From W0P28-013 sp963593685 (GTDB lineage Bacteria > Bacteroidota > Bacteroidia > Bacteroidales > Paludibacteraceae): a stretch of 64,000 bases of DNA. Where the stretch lies: positions 6,804-70,803 of the forward strand of contig CAVBBP010000003.1 in NCBI GenBank assembly GCA_963593685.1, written 5' to 3'. Below, piece after piece: positions 1 to 8,697 of this stretch. Below the pieces are notes generated by a model. The model ran no database searches, was not told where the DNA came from, and saw only the letters and a list, made by a program, of their open reading frames with translations. Made by a program: the position numbers and the translations under genes. Within the stretch, counting starts at the first letter, position 1. The number at the start of each line of letters is the position of its first letter.

Positions 1-170
1 CCGAAACAGTTCAACGATTAAACGATTCAACAAATAACCAGAAACATAGAAACTTAGAAACAAAAATTGCGGCAGCAATTTTGAGAAACAATTAGAAACC
101 AGAAATTAGAAATAACTTTTTCACTTTACACACTTTATAGACTTTCAACTTTATAAACTTTCACACTATT
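1..170. repeat. Intergenic mosaic at left edge
   Basis: No gene is seen. The region holds recurring low-complexity modules found all over this window: 'gttcaacgattaaacgatt' type sequence, the hairpin AAAATTGC-GGCA-GCAATTTT at 63-82 (module A), 'agaaaccagaaattagaaa' type sequence, and 'actttataaactttcac' type sequence running up to the acyl carrier protein start. No TAnnTTTG promoter element is evident. Confidence 0.6.
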
Positions 171-428
171 ATGGAACAACTGATTGAACAACTGAAACAG
201 CAACTTATCGAGGCACTGAATTTGGAAGAGATGACGCCCGCCGACATCGATACCGATGCGCCGCTTTTTGGCGCGGGCTTGGGCTTGGATTCGATTGATG
301 CGCTCGAAATCATCTTGATTCTCGAACGCGAATACGGCATCAAACTGCCCGACCCGAAAGCCGCCAAAGCGCATTTTGCCTCGGTGCGCACACTGGCCGA
401 ATTCATCGCTGCCAACCGCACGAAATAG
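171..428 (+). CDS. Acyl carrier protein of a specialised cluster
   Basis: An 85-residue acyl carrier protein. The phosphopantetheine attachment motif is GLDSIDALEI, with the modified serine in DSID, and the protein has the usual small acidic helical-bundle composition. It carries growing acyl chains as thioesters. Its neighbours are not the housekeeping fatty acid genes but a fused ketosynthase, a LolA-like carrier and an MMPL exporter, so it probably serves an aryl-polyene or flexirubin-like pathway rather than general fatty acid synthesis. The start is the ATG at 171, directly after a run of 'actttataaactttc' repeats. Assignment as an ACP is secure; the pathway is inferred from context. Confidence 0.93.
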   Translation: MEQLIEQLKQQLIEALNLEEMTPADIDTDAPLFGAGLGLDSIDALEIILILEREYGIKLPDPKAAKAHFASVRTLAEFIAANRTK

Positions 429-729
429 CAGCGAAACTGACTTGCCGCAGTCAATTTTTTGAGGTAGAGTAGAGGCTCTGCCTACTGTTTTTTGGCACAA
501 ATCGCCACAAAAACTCTCCAATTCTTTCCAATGTTTGAAAGATTGGAAAGTTTGTAGGTTATAGTTTATAGTTTATAGTTTATAGACAAAAGAATAAAGA
601 GTAAAGACAAAAGACCTAGGCTTTTCCCCCTTCGGGGGAAACGGGAAAGGGGGCTACGACCATCACCAATGCGTTAAACCGATCAACCAATCAACTTTTC
701 AACGACCAAATAACCAAATCCAAAAACTT
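429..729. repeat. Intergenic mosaic, modules C and E
   Basis: About 300 bases without a gene. It contains 'tatagtttatagtttatag' repeats at 556-585, one copy of module C at 619-661 (a hairpin built on CCCCCTTCGGGGG followed by AAACGGGAAAGGGGGCTAC), and 'aaccgatcaaccaatcaac' repeats at 676-697 just before the ketosynthase start. No promoter is recognised. Confidence 0.6.
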
Positions 730-2682
730 GTGATAAAAATCTCTGGCATAGGAATTGTATCGGCGTTGGGCGTGGGCGTGCAGCGCAACTGCGAGGCTTT
801 GCGGGCAGGGCAGAGTGGTTTGGGCAGCGTGTCGCTGTTCAAAACGAACCACCGCGTGCCTGTGGGCGAAGTGAAACTGTCGAACGATGCACTGAAAAAG
901 CGGCTTGGATTGCCTGAAAATGCCCCCTTTTCGCGTACGGCACTGCTCGGTATGCTGGCCGCCAAAGAGGCTGTCGATGATGCGCAAATTGCTGTTAATC
1001 AGCGCATTGGGTTAGTTTCGGCGACCTCGGTGGGCGGCATGGATCTGACCGAATGTTTCTACCGTGATTTCATGCACGACCCCAACAAAGGCCGCTTGCG
1101 CCTTGCTGCCCACCACGACAGTGCCGACAGCACGCTACAAATAGCCAATTACTGCGGCATTCACGACTTTTCAACAACCATTTCTACCGCCTGTTCGTCT
1201 GCGGCAAACGCCATCATGCTTGGTGCGCGACTGTTGCAGGCGGGGCTGCTCGATGTGGTGGTGGCTGGTGGCACCGATTCGCTCTGCCAATTCACGCTCA
1301 ACGGCTTCAAATCGCTGATGATTTTGGACGAAAATCGCTGCCGACCGTTCGACGACACGCGCGCTGGGCTCAATCTTGGCGAGGGTGCAGGTTTCATCGT
1401 GCTGCAACGCGCCGAAAGCCCATCAGCAAAGAGTTACGGCTATTTGCTCGGTTTTGCGAATGCCAATGACGCGACTCACCAAACAGCCACTTCGCAGACT
1501 GGCGATGGGGCTTTCCTCTCGATGTCGAAGGCGTTGGCGATGGCCAAGTTATCAACAGCCGACATCGACTATATCAATGTGCATGGCACTGGCACAAGCA
1601 ACAACGACGCTTCGGAAGGTGCGGCGTTGCAGCGGCTTTTTGGCGCAAATGTGCCGACATTCAGTTCGACCAAAGCCTTTACGGGACACACGCTGGCGGC
1701 CGCTGGCGGCATCGAGGCGGTGTTTGCGCTGCTATCGCTCCAGCAGGGTGCAGTGTGGCCGAACCTCAACTTTTCAACGCCGATGCACGAACTGCCGCTT
1801 GTGCCGCAAACCGATTTCGCCGAAAATCGCAATCTGCGCCATGTGATGAGCAATTCGTTTGGCTTTGGCGGTAATTGCGCCACGCTCATCTTTGGCAAAG
1901 ATGCTACGAAATCGGACGAAAAATGGCACGAAAAACCTGTTTACATCAACATCGCCACATCAGACAAAACACTGACAGATGACATAAAAACGTTGATTCC
2001 CGACGCTGCCTTGCGCCGCCGCATGAGCCGCATAGTGAAAATGGGCGTGAGCGTGGGCATGGCGTGCGTTCAGCGTTGCAGTCAGCCAATCGACGCCATC
2101 ATCACGGCTACGGGCTTCGGCTGCTTGGACGACAGCGAAAAATTTCTGCGCACGCTTATCGAAAACGACGAATCGCTGCTCAATCCCACGCCATTCATAC
2201 AATCGACCTTCAACACGGTGGGCGGACAGATTGGGCTGCTCTGCAAAAATCACTGCTACAACATGACTTACACGCACCGTGGGCGCAGTTTCGAGAGCGC
2301 GCTGCTCGATGCTATCTTGCTGATACAGAGCGGTGAAGCGCATTGTGTGCTGCTCGGCGGATTCGACAATAACACGCCGTCGCAACTGAAAATTATGGAG
2401 CGCATGGGACTTTGGCGGCACGCCACGGCAGGCGAAGGTGCCTACTTTTTTGTGCTTTCCGACAAACCGCAGCCCGAGGCGTTGGCGCAGGTGTTTCTGC
2501 CCGAATTTTTGTCCGAATTGCCCGCTGGCGCAACGGTCGATTATGCGGCGTGCGGCACATTCCACACGGCCTCGGCGGCCGCCTTGTTTGCCGCCTTAAC
2601 CGACTGCAAATCAGACAGATGGATTTATAACAGTTACTTCGATCAAGCACCGACCGCCATACACATCGCGCCCTGCAAATGA
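730..2682 (+). CDS. Fused beta-ketoacyl synthase / chain-length-factor-like protein
   Basis: 650 residues in two halves. Residues 1-395 are a complete ketosynthase with the triad Cys155 (TACSSA), His285 (VHGTGT) and His320 (GHTLAAAGG), expected to perform decarboxylative Claisen condensation on ACP-bound chains. Residues about 400-650 resemble the second ketosynthase family (Ketoacyl-synt_2) but have no cysteine at the equivalent site, where NMTYTHRGRSFESAL occurs; this fits a chain-length-factor-type partner. In aryl polyene clusters these are usually separate genes, so this looks like a natural KS-CLF fusion. The start is GTG at 730; no upstream ATG fits. The stop overlaps the next gene by ATGA, suggesting translational coupling. 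Confidence 0.88.
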   Translation: MIKISGIGIVSALGVGVQRNCEALRAGQSGLGSVSLFKTNHRVPVGEVKLSNDALKKRLGLPENAPFSRTALLGMLAAKEAVDDAQIAVNQRIGLVSATSVGGMDLTECFYRDFMHDPNKGRLRLAAHHDSADSTLQIANYCGIHDFSTTISTACSSAANAIMLGARLLQAGLLDVVVAGGTDSLCQFTLNGFKSLMILDENRCRPFDDTRAGLNLGEGAGFIVLQRAESPSAKSYGYLLGFANANDATHQTATSQTGDGAFLSMSKALAMAKLSTADIDYINVHGTGTSNNDASEGAALQRLFGANVPTFSSTKAFTGHTLAAAGGIEAVFALLSLQQGAVWPNLNFSTPMHELPLVPQTDFAENRNLRHVMSNSFGFGGNCATLIFGKDATKSDEKWHEKPVYINIATSDKTLTDDIKTLIPDAALRRRMSRIVKMGVSVGMACVQRCSQPIDAIITATGFGCLDDSEKFLRTLIENDESLLNPTPFIQSTFNTVGGQIGLLCKNHCYNMTYTHRGRSFESALLDAILLIQSGEAHCVLLGGFDNNTPSQLKIMERMGLWRHATAGEGAYFFVLSDKPQPEALAQVFLPEFLSELPAGATVDYAACGTFHTASAAALFAALTDCKSDRWIYNSYFDQAPTAIHIAPCK

Positions 2683-3347
2683 CGCTTTTTTTGTCTATCA
2701 TAGGAATTTTGCTTATCTTTACGCTCCTGTTTTTGGCGTCGTACAGTCTGCGTTTGAGCGTTTATGTGCGCGCTGTGTGCCGCCTGAAAACGGACAAAAG
2801 GGCAGTGGCTCTCACTTTCGACGATGGCTGCGATGCGGTGCAAACGCCGAAAATTTTGGACATTTTGCGCAAAAATGGCGTTCACGCTACCTTTTTTCTG
2901 ATTGGCGAAAAGGCGGCGCAATGTCCCGATGTGGTGCGCCGTATGGTGGCCGAGGGGCATCGTGTGGGCATTCACACCATGCGCCACGAAAGCACATTTC
3001 CGCTCAAATCGACGCACAAAGTGATGGCCGACTTGCGTGCCACGCGCGAACTTTTGGAGCAGATTTGCGGCGAAAAAATCGACCTGTTTCGACCGCCATT
3101 TGGCGTTACAAATCCGCATATTGGTCTGGCAGTGAGGCGATTAGGCTTGAAAACCATCGGTTGGAGCATACGCTCGTACGACACCAACGCGCGCCGCACA
3201 CGCTGCGAGGTGGTGCAACACATCGAACGGCGGCTACATAGCGGCGCAATCATCTTGCTGCACGACGACCGCCCCGAAAGCGACCTGCTGCTCACGAAAC
3301 TTTTGGAGATGCTGAAACGCCACGAATATGAAATTGTAACAATTTGA
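2679..3347 (+). CDS. NodB-type polysaccharide deacetylase
   Basis: 222 residues. An N-terminal hydrophobic helix (about residues 3-30) precedes a NodB homology domain with LTFDDG (Asp48, Asp49), the metal-binding IHTMRHE (His99, His103), RPPFG and the late ILLHDD motif. This family removes N- or O-acetyl groups from carbohydrates with a divalent metal; the helix would anchor it at the inner membrane facing the periplasm. It overlaps the ketosynthase stop and the next gene follows within 3 bases, so it belongs to the same operon. Its substrate in this cluster is unknown; a modified sugar or polar head group is a guess. Confidence 0.85.
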   Translation: MTLFLSIIGILLIFTLLFLASYSLRLSVYVRAVCRLKTDKRAVALTFDDGCDAVQTPKILDILRKNGVHATFFLIGEKAAQCPDVVRRMVAEGHRVGIHTMRHESTFPLKSTHKVMADLRATRELLEQICGEKIDLFRPPFGVTNPHIGLAVRRLGLKTIGWSIRSYDTNARRTRCEVVQHIERRLHSGAIILLHDDRPESDLLLTKLLEMLKRHEYEIVTI

Positions 3348-3349
3348 TT

Positions 3350-3976
3350 ATGAAACGATTATACATTTCGATACTTTCGGTTTTTGTCAGTTGCAGCGTG
3401 CTTTTTGCTGAAACTGAAACCGAAATTTTGACCAAAATCAGCGAAAATGGGGCAGCCATTGCCACCATCGAGAGCCGTTTTTCGCAGCGAAAACACGCCA
3501 AAGCATTGAAAAACGATGCCCTGTCGAGCGGCCGTTTTTACTACCAAAAGAGCGACAAAGTCTGCATGGCTTACGACACGCCGCGCGGCGACCTGCTGCT
3601 GATGAACGGCGACGATTTTGTGATGGTTGTGGGCGGCAAACGCAGCGCCGCCAATGCGCAAAGCAACCCGATGCTCAAACAGATGCGCACGCTGCTAACT
3701 GCCTGTGTGAGTGGCGATTTCGAGCGACTGAAAACTGGACGAAACACCAAAATTTCGGTAACGGAAACCGACCGAAACTACATTTTGACCGCCGTTTTCG
3801 ATGGCTCGGCCAAGAAATACTTTGCCAATGTGGTGCTGACATTCGACAAAAATAGCCTCGCATTGCTGGTTCTGCGTATGAACGAAGCCAACGGCAATTT
3901 CACTGAATATCAGTTCGAAAAGCCAGTGTTCAATCAGCCTATCGACGCTAAAATTTTTAGCAAAAATAATTTGTAA
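3350..3976 (+). CDS. LolA-like periplasmic lipoprotein/lipid carrier
   Basis: 208 residues starting at the ATG at 3350; an in-frame TTG six bases upstream is a poorer start because MKRLYISILSVFVSCSVLFA is a clean signal peptide. The mature part reads like the outer membrane lipoprotein carrier family LolA (ESRFSQRKHAK near the N-terminus, GRFYYQKSDKVC, LLMNGDDFVMVVG). LolA-like proteins are regular members of aryl polyene and flexirubin clusters, where they are thought to move lipid pigments across the periplasm. The gene sits 2 bases after the deacetylase stop. It is probably a cluster-specific paralogue, not the housekeeping LolA. Confidence 0.8.
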   Translation: MKRLYISILSVFVSCSVLFAETETEILTKISENGAAIATIESRFSQRKHAKALKNDALSSGRFYYQKSDKVCMAYDTPRGDLLLMNGDDFVMVVGGKRSAANAQSNPMLKQMRTLLTACVSGDFERLKTGRNTKISVTETDRNYILTAVFDGSAKKYFANVVLTFDKNSLALLVLRMNEANGNFTEYQFEKPVFNQPIDAKIFSKNNL

Positions 3977-4008
3977 TCGTCTGATTCGTAATTTCTTATA
4001 AATAAAAG

Positions 4009-5193
4009 TTGAAGTTTTACTTTAACGACATAAAACAGCGTATCAAGAACCTGAATTGCGTGGTGCTGATACCGACCTACAACAACGCTGGCACGCTGTT
4101 GCAGGTTATTGACGCTGTGCGCCGCTACGCTACCGACATAATGGTGGTGAACGACGGCAGCACCGACAACACCGCCGCACTTTTGGCCGCCAAACCCGAC
4201 CTGCACACCATCGGTTATGCACGCAATCGCGGTAAGGGCTATGCGCTGAAAATGGGTCTGCGCGAGGCAGCACGCTTGGGCTACGCCTACGCCATCACCA
4301 TCGACAGCGATGGGCAGCACTATGCCGACGACATCGCCGTGTTTGTGGCGGCCGCCGAGCAGCAACCCGACACGCTTTTTGTGGGTGCGCGCAACCTGCA
4401 AGCCGAAAATATGCCGCAACGCAACACCTTTGCCAACCGCTTTTCAAATTTTTGGTATTGGGCGGAAACTGGCATCAAACTCACTGATACACAGTCGGGT
4501 TTTAGGCTCTATCCGTTGGCGAAATTGGCAAAAATGCGCTTCATCACATCGCGCTACGAATTTGAGGTGGAGGTGCTGGTGCGTGCCGCTTGGAAGGGCA
4601 TAAAGGTCGCAAATGTGCCGATAAAAGTCTATTATCCGCCCGCCGCCGAGCGTGTGTCGCATTTCCGTCCAGCGCGCGATTTCACGCGAATTTCGCTGCT
4701 GAACACCTACTTGGTGCTTGTCGCTCTGCTGATTTATTATCCGTGGCGTTTTCTGCACGCGCTCACATGGACGAATGTGAAGCGTTTTGTGCAGCGCAAT
4801 ATCACGCAGTCGCCCGAGAGCAACCTGCGTATGTCGCTGGCCATCGGGTTGGGCATCTGTTGCGGCATACTGCCTGCGTGGGGTTACCAAATGTGGATTG
4901 CGTTGGGCGTGGCGCAGGTGGCGCGGCTCAACAAAGTGCTGGCTGTGGTGGCGAGCAACATCAGTGTGCCGCCCATGATTCCGTTCATTCTGTTTGGCAG
5001 TTACGCCATCGGTTGTCGCCTGTTGGGCAATCCTATTGCGCTGCTGTTCAGCGAAGTAACCTTCGACAGCGTGATGGTGAACCTGTGGCAATATCTGCTC
5101 GGCGCATGCGTGCTGGCACTACTGGCTGGCCTCGTGGCGTGGTTGATTAGTTGGGCATTGTTGGGAATTTTTAGGAAAGGGAAGCGCAGATGA
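4009..5193 (+). CDS. Glycosyltransferase family 2 fused to DUF2062
   Basis: 394 residues. Residues 15-240 are a GT-A glycosyltransferase: PTYNNAGTL, VVNDGSTDNT and the nucleotide-sugar/metal motif DSDGQH (Asp99, Asp101). Residues about 265-390 are a DUF2062 membrane domain (GLGICCGILPAWGYQMWIAL and further hydrophobic helices). It probably transfers a sugar to a lipid at the inner membrane and fits a glycosylated aryl-polyene-like product. The start is the TTG at 4009: an in-frame stop lies at 4003-4005 and the first in-frame ATG would remove the PTYNN motif. The stop shares ATGA with the first methyltransferase of the inserted restriction cassette. Confidence 0.88.
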   Translation: MKFYFNDIKQRIKNLNCVVLIPTYNNAGTLLQVIDAVRRYATDIMVVNDGSTDNTAALLAAKPDLHTIGYARNRGKGYALKMGLREAARLGYAYAITIDSDGQHYADDIAVFVAAAEQQPDTLFVGARNLQAENMPQRNTFANRFSNFWYWAETGIKLTDTQSGFRLYPLAKLAKMRFITSRYEFEVEVLVRAAWKGIKVANVPIKVYYPPAAERVSHFRPARDFTRISLLNTYLVLVALLIYYPWRFLHALTWTNVKRFVQRNITQSPESNLRMSLAIGLGICCGILPAWGYQMWIALGVAQVARLNKVLAVVASNISVPPMIPFILFGSYAIGCRLLGNPIALLFSEVTFDSVMVNLWQYLLGACVLALLAGLVAWLISWALLGIFRKGKRR

Positions 5194-6236
5194 TAGAAAA
5201 AACGCACACATTTATAGACCTTTTTTCTGGTTGTGGAGGCATGTCCTTAGGATTTGAAATGGCTGGTTTTGAAAGTATTTTGGCCATAGATAATTGGGCA
5301 GACGCTTTGAATACATATAAGTACAACAGACATGGAGCAAAAACTCTCTGTGTGGATTTGGCAAGTATAGAAACGGAAGATGTAGAAAATGCCATAAATG
5401 GTAAAAGGGTAGATGTGATTATTGGTGGTCCTCCGTGTCAAGGCTTTTCTGTTGCTGGAAAAAGAATTGTTGACGACGAACGAAATATACTCTATAAGAG
5501 TTTTGTTCGCATGGTTCAATATTTTCAGCCCAAAGCCTTTGTAATGGAAAATGTGCCAAACATTTTAAGTATTGGTAATGGGATCGTAAAAAAATCTATT
5601 TTAAGTGATTTCGAAAAGTTGGGATATACTGTGAAAGTGCAAGTATTGACGGCTTCTGATTATGGCGTACCACAAAATAGGCGACGCGCCGTGTTTGTTG
5701 GTCTACTAAATGGAAAAGAGTTTGAATTTCCTACACCCATTGTAGATGTTGCTAACCGCGTTACTGCTTACGAAGCGTTGGGCGACTTGCCAGAATACTC
5801 GCTGCTAGACGGTGCAGATTATCCTGTAGAAGCGAGTTGTGCCTATCAAACATATGTAAGAGCCGATAGCAAAGGCGTGTATAATCATGAAATAACAATT
5901 CATAATGAGCAAACAAAATCTATAATAGCGATGGTTCCCGATGGCGGCAATTACAAAGACTTACCTGTAGAATTGCAACAGACGAGAAAGGTGCATATCG
6001 CTTGGACAAGACTCAACAGCAAGAAACCGAGTTTTACAATAGATTGTGGACATAGGCATCACTTCCATTATGAATGGAACAGGATTCCGACTGTTAGGGA
6101 AAGCGCAAGGCTACAGTCTTTCCCAGATGATATTATCTTTTTGGGTACAAAAACAAGCCAATATAAGCAAGTTGGTAACGCAGTACCTCCTTTAATGGCA
6201 AAATCAATAGCAGATCAATTAAATAAAATACTATGA
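5190..6236 (+). CDS. DNA (cytosine-5-)-methyltransferase, first
   Basis: 348 residues with all main C5-cytosine methyltransferase motifs: I (DLFSGCGGMSLGF, residues 10-22), IV (GGPPCQGFS, catalytic Cys83), VI (MENVP), VIII (PQNRRRAVFVGL), a target recognition region about 200-270, and IX/X (RESARLQSFP, QVGNAVPP). It transfers a methyl group from S-adenosylmethionine to cytosine C5. Start ATG at 5190 overlaps the glycosyltransferase stop and its own stop overlaps the endonuclease start, both by ATGA. The base composition is visibly more AT-rich than the GT2 gene before it, indicating horizontal acquisition. Together with the second methyltransferase it would protect the two strands of the recognition site. 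Confidence 0.95.
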   Translation: MIEKTHTFIDLFSGCGGMSLGFEMAGFESILAIDNWADALNTYKYNRHGAKTLCVDLASIETEDVENAINGKRVDVIIGGPPCQGFSVAGKRIVDDERNILYKSFVRMVQYFQPKAFVMENVPNILSIGNGIVKKSILSDFEKLGYTVKVQVLTASDYGVPQNRRRAVFVGLLNGKEFEFPTPIVDVANRVTAYEALGDLPEYSLLDGADYPVEASCAYQTYVRADSKGVYNHEITIHNEQTKSIIAMVPDGGNYKDLPVELQQTRKVHIAWTRLNSKKPSFTIDCGHRHHFHYEWNRIPTVRESARLQSFPDDIIFLGTKTSQYKQVGNAVPPLMAKSIADQLNKIL

Positions 6237-7720
6237 AAAAACAAGGAATAAAGTATTATCAAGTTTCCAATAAGAATTGGTATAGGATACACTTTGTAAG
6301 ACCACGATTCAAAAGTAATATAGAGAATGTCTTACTTTACATGGCCAACGAATGTTGCCGTATTCCTAAGTGTTCGTGTGCAGAATACAGCAAAAGGTAT
6401 TTTAATGCTATTAAAATGTTTCCAGGTAATGTTGGTATGAAAAAGAAAACTCTCGATAATTGGAGAACGGAAATACCTGCGCTGTTTGGATTTTATAAGG
6501 AGAATAAAGATCGTAACATCACGGAAACATCTCCAATGGCTGTGTTTTTACACGAGAATCAAGATTTAACACAATTTTTAAGGATATTTTTATATTCCTT
6601 TCAGTTTCCTGGTGGACATATGAAATCCAACGATGTAAAGGATATCATATCTCATGGCATTAAATTCAAGCCAGCAAAGATAATTATACAAGTATTAATG
6701 GCAGGTAACGAAATTCTAAACAACGAGAATAGCTCAAAAGATATGTCTTTATCCGCAGAAGAAGCCACTTACTGTATATTCAATGATGTGCGCGTAACAA
6801 GTGGAAAACGCTCGCCTTCCGAAATCGCAAAAATTATATTGGAAAATCGGAAAAATTCTGTTAAATATTACAATTCCAAAGATGTAAAAATATGTTCATT
6901 GAGAGGAAATGCAAGAACAAAAGGCGACGTAACAAGATATGCTGGAGATATTCTTGATTACATGGAAATAGCCAATTTATTGATTAAGAGAAATGGTTAT
7001 TTTTCGTTGAAAGAGAACGAATTGTCAGCCCTAACGACCTTTGCAAATGATACAACATGGTTTTGTGGATATGATAATTTTTATGGCAAAGAGAATGTGG
7101 AAACAACGGATATAGCAAAAATTGAACCAGAATGGTTTGAATATGTTAACAAATCTTTAAAGCCAGATCTTTTTAGGACGGATATTCGTTCAATTATGGC
7201 GGAAAATGACGAAATAGATGTTATTTTTACAGATAGAATAAAAGATCTCGTGGCATCTGATGATAGAACTACTAGAGATATCGGAAATCTTGGTGAAGCT
7301 ATTATTTGTAGCCATGAAAAAATGAGGCTAAAAAAAAGTGGCTACGAGAAATTCATTCATGCTATTCAAATAGTCGATAGTCCTTCTTACCATCCTGGAT
7401 ATGATATTGATAGTTACGAGGCCGACGGAACGGAATGCCATAGATATATTGAAGTAAAAACTACTATTAGTAAGCAAAAAATACAAATGTATGGTTTCCA
7501 TATGTCGCCAAATGAATGGCGAGTAGCGGCAACAATCAAAGAACATTATTGTGTATATCGTTTAATGTTGAATGAACACAGCAAAACGCTTATTATTTTA
7601 AGAAATCCAGTGAATTTGTATAAAACAGACAAAATAGAGGCAGAACCGCATGATGGAATGGAAATTTCGTTTTCTACAGAAACATTTGTACCAACAGAAT
7701 TATTGATATGGAAAGAATAA
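6233..7720 (+). CDS. DUF3883-type PD-(D/E)XK protein, probable type II restriction endonuclease
   Basis: 495 residues. The C-terminal part carries a DUF3883-like nuclease core: Glu355 in GNLGEA, Asp391 in HPGYDID, then Glu407-Val-Lys409 in RYIEVKTT, which is a PD-(D/E)XK metal and catalytic arrangement. The first roughly 330 residues are not recognised; they are basic and aromatic-rich and probably contain the DNA recognition module. The gene sits between two cytosine methyltransferases, overlapping the first by 4 and the second by 13 bases, so it is most simply the restriction enzyme of this system. The recognition sequence cannot be read from the sequence. An eight-A run at 7330-7337 is present but the frame is intact. 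Confidence 0.78.
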   Translation: MKKQGIKYYQVSNKNWYRIHFVRPRFKSNIENVLLYMANECCRIPKCSCAEYSKRYFNAIKMFPGNVGMKKKTLDNWRTEIPALFGFYKENKDRNITETSPMAVFLHENQDLTQFLRIFLYSFQFPGGHMKSNDVKDIISHGIKFKPAKIIIQVLMAGNEILNNENSSKDMSLSAEEATYCIFNDVRVTSGKRSPSEIAKIILENRKNSVKYYNSKDVKICSLRGNARTKGDVTRYAGDILDYMEIANLLIKRNGYFSLKENELSALTTFANDTTWFCGYDNFYGKENVETTDIAKIEPEWFEYVNKSLKPDLFRTDIRSIMAENDEIDVIFTDRIKDLVASDDRTTRDIGNLGEAIICSHEKMRLKKSGYEKFIHAIQIVDSPSYHPGYDIDSYEADGTECHRYIEVKTTISKQKIQMYGFHMSPNEWRVAATIKEHYCVYRLMLNEHSKTLIILRNPVNLYKTDKIEAEPHDGMEISFSTETFVPTELLIWKE

Positions 7721-8697
7721 AAGTAGCCTCATTGTTTTGTGGTTGTGGTGGTATGGATTTGGGAATACTTGGAGGATTCTCATATCTTGAAAAAAAGTAT
7801 GAAAAAAATGCTTTTGATGTTGTGTATGCTGTAGACAATGACGAATATTGTACAAAAATATATAACGAAAATTTCGAGCATAAGTGTATTGTCGAAGATG
7901 TACGACGAATAGAAATCGATAAGATCCCTAGTTTTGATATGCTTATAGGCGGTTTCCCTTGTCAGTCATTTTCCATTTCTGCTCAAAATCCTCCTCGTTT
8001 AGGTTGCAAAGATGAGAGGGGTATGTTATTTTTTGAAATGGTAAAAATTCTTAAAATGCGTCAACCTCGCTTTTTTATTGCAGAAAATGTAAAGGGCATA
8101 CTTTCTGCGAATAAGGGAGGAGCATTTCCAATGATTATAAGTGAATTTAGAAATGCAGGTTATAAGGTAACTTATAAATTACTAAATGCCTATGAATATG
8201 GTGTGCCACAAAAGAGAGAGCGCATAATAATCGTTGGTTTTCGTAACGAAAAAGATTACACAAAATTTAGATTTCCACAGAAAGTAGATACATATAATCG
8301 TAAAGTATTGGGCGATGTTATATTGGAAGAAGCAAATAATGATGAACAACTTTTTTTTAGTAATAAGGCTGTTGAAGGCATGATGGCCGTACGACAAAAA
8401 ATGAACAAAGGAAGGACTATGAAACTTGAACAACCATGTAATACAATAAGTGCACACCTTGCAAAAGTTAGCCTTAATAGTACAGATCCTGTTTTAATGG
8501 TTGGCGACCGATATAGACGATTTTCACCAAGAGAAGCAGCAAGTATACAGTCGTTTCCAAATACTTTCAAATTAGATGCCGTTTCTCAAATACGCCAATA
8601 TAAGGCTATCGGTAATGCAGTTCCGCCTGTAATGATGTGGCATATAGCAAAAGCATTGCAAGATGTTATGGAAAATTCTAACTCGACAACGCCATGA
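7708..8697 (+). CDS. DNA (cytosine-5-)-methyltransferase, second
   Basis: 329 residues with C5-cytosine methyltransferase motifs: I (SLFCGCGGMDLGI), IV (GGFPCQSFS, catalytic Cys85), VI (AENVKG), VIII (PQKRERIIIVGF), and IX/X (REAASIQSFP, AIGNAVPP). It differs clearly from the first methyltransferase in the variable target recognition region, so it is not a tandem duplicate. Paired dissimilar cytosine methyltransferases with a single nuclease are typical of systems recognising asymmetric sites, one enzyme per strand. It is AT-rich like its two partners. Its stop shares ATGA with the Ogt gene; the last few codons look compositionally like the host genome and may be recruited flank. Confidence 0.94.
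   Translation: MERIKVASLFCGCGGMDLGILGGFSYLEKKYEKNAFDVVYAVDNDEYCTKIYNENFEHKCIVEDVRRIEIDKIPSFDMLIGGFPCQSFSISAQNPPRLGCKDERGMLFFEMVKILKMRQPRFFIAENVKGILSANKGGAFPMIISEFRNAGYKVTYKLLNAYEYGVPQKRERIIIVGFRNEKDYTKFRFPQKVDTYNRKVLGDVILEEANNDEQLFFSNKAVEGMMAVRQKMNKGRTMKLEQPCNTISAHLAKVSLNSTDPVLMVGDRYRRFSPREAASIQSFPNTFKLDAVSQIRQYKAIGNAVPPVMMWHIAKALQDVMENSNSTTP

Noticed and set aside
7330..7337. Eight-A run in the restriction endonuclease gene as a phase-variation tract
   Set aside because: The frame is intact and runs of this length are common in such AT-rich DNA; no evidence of switching.
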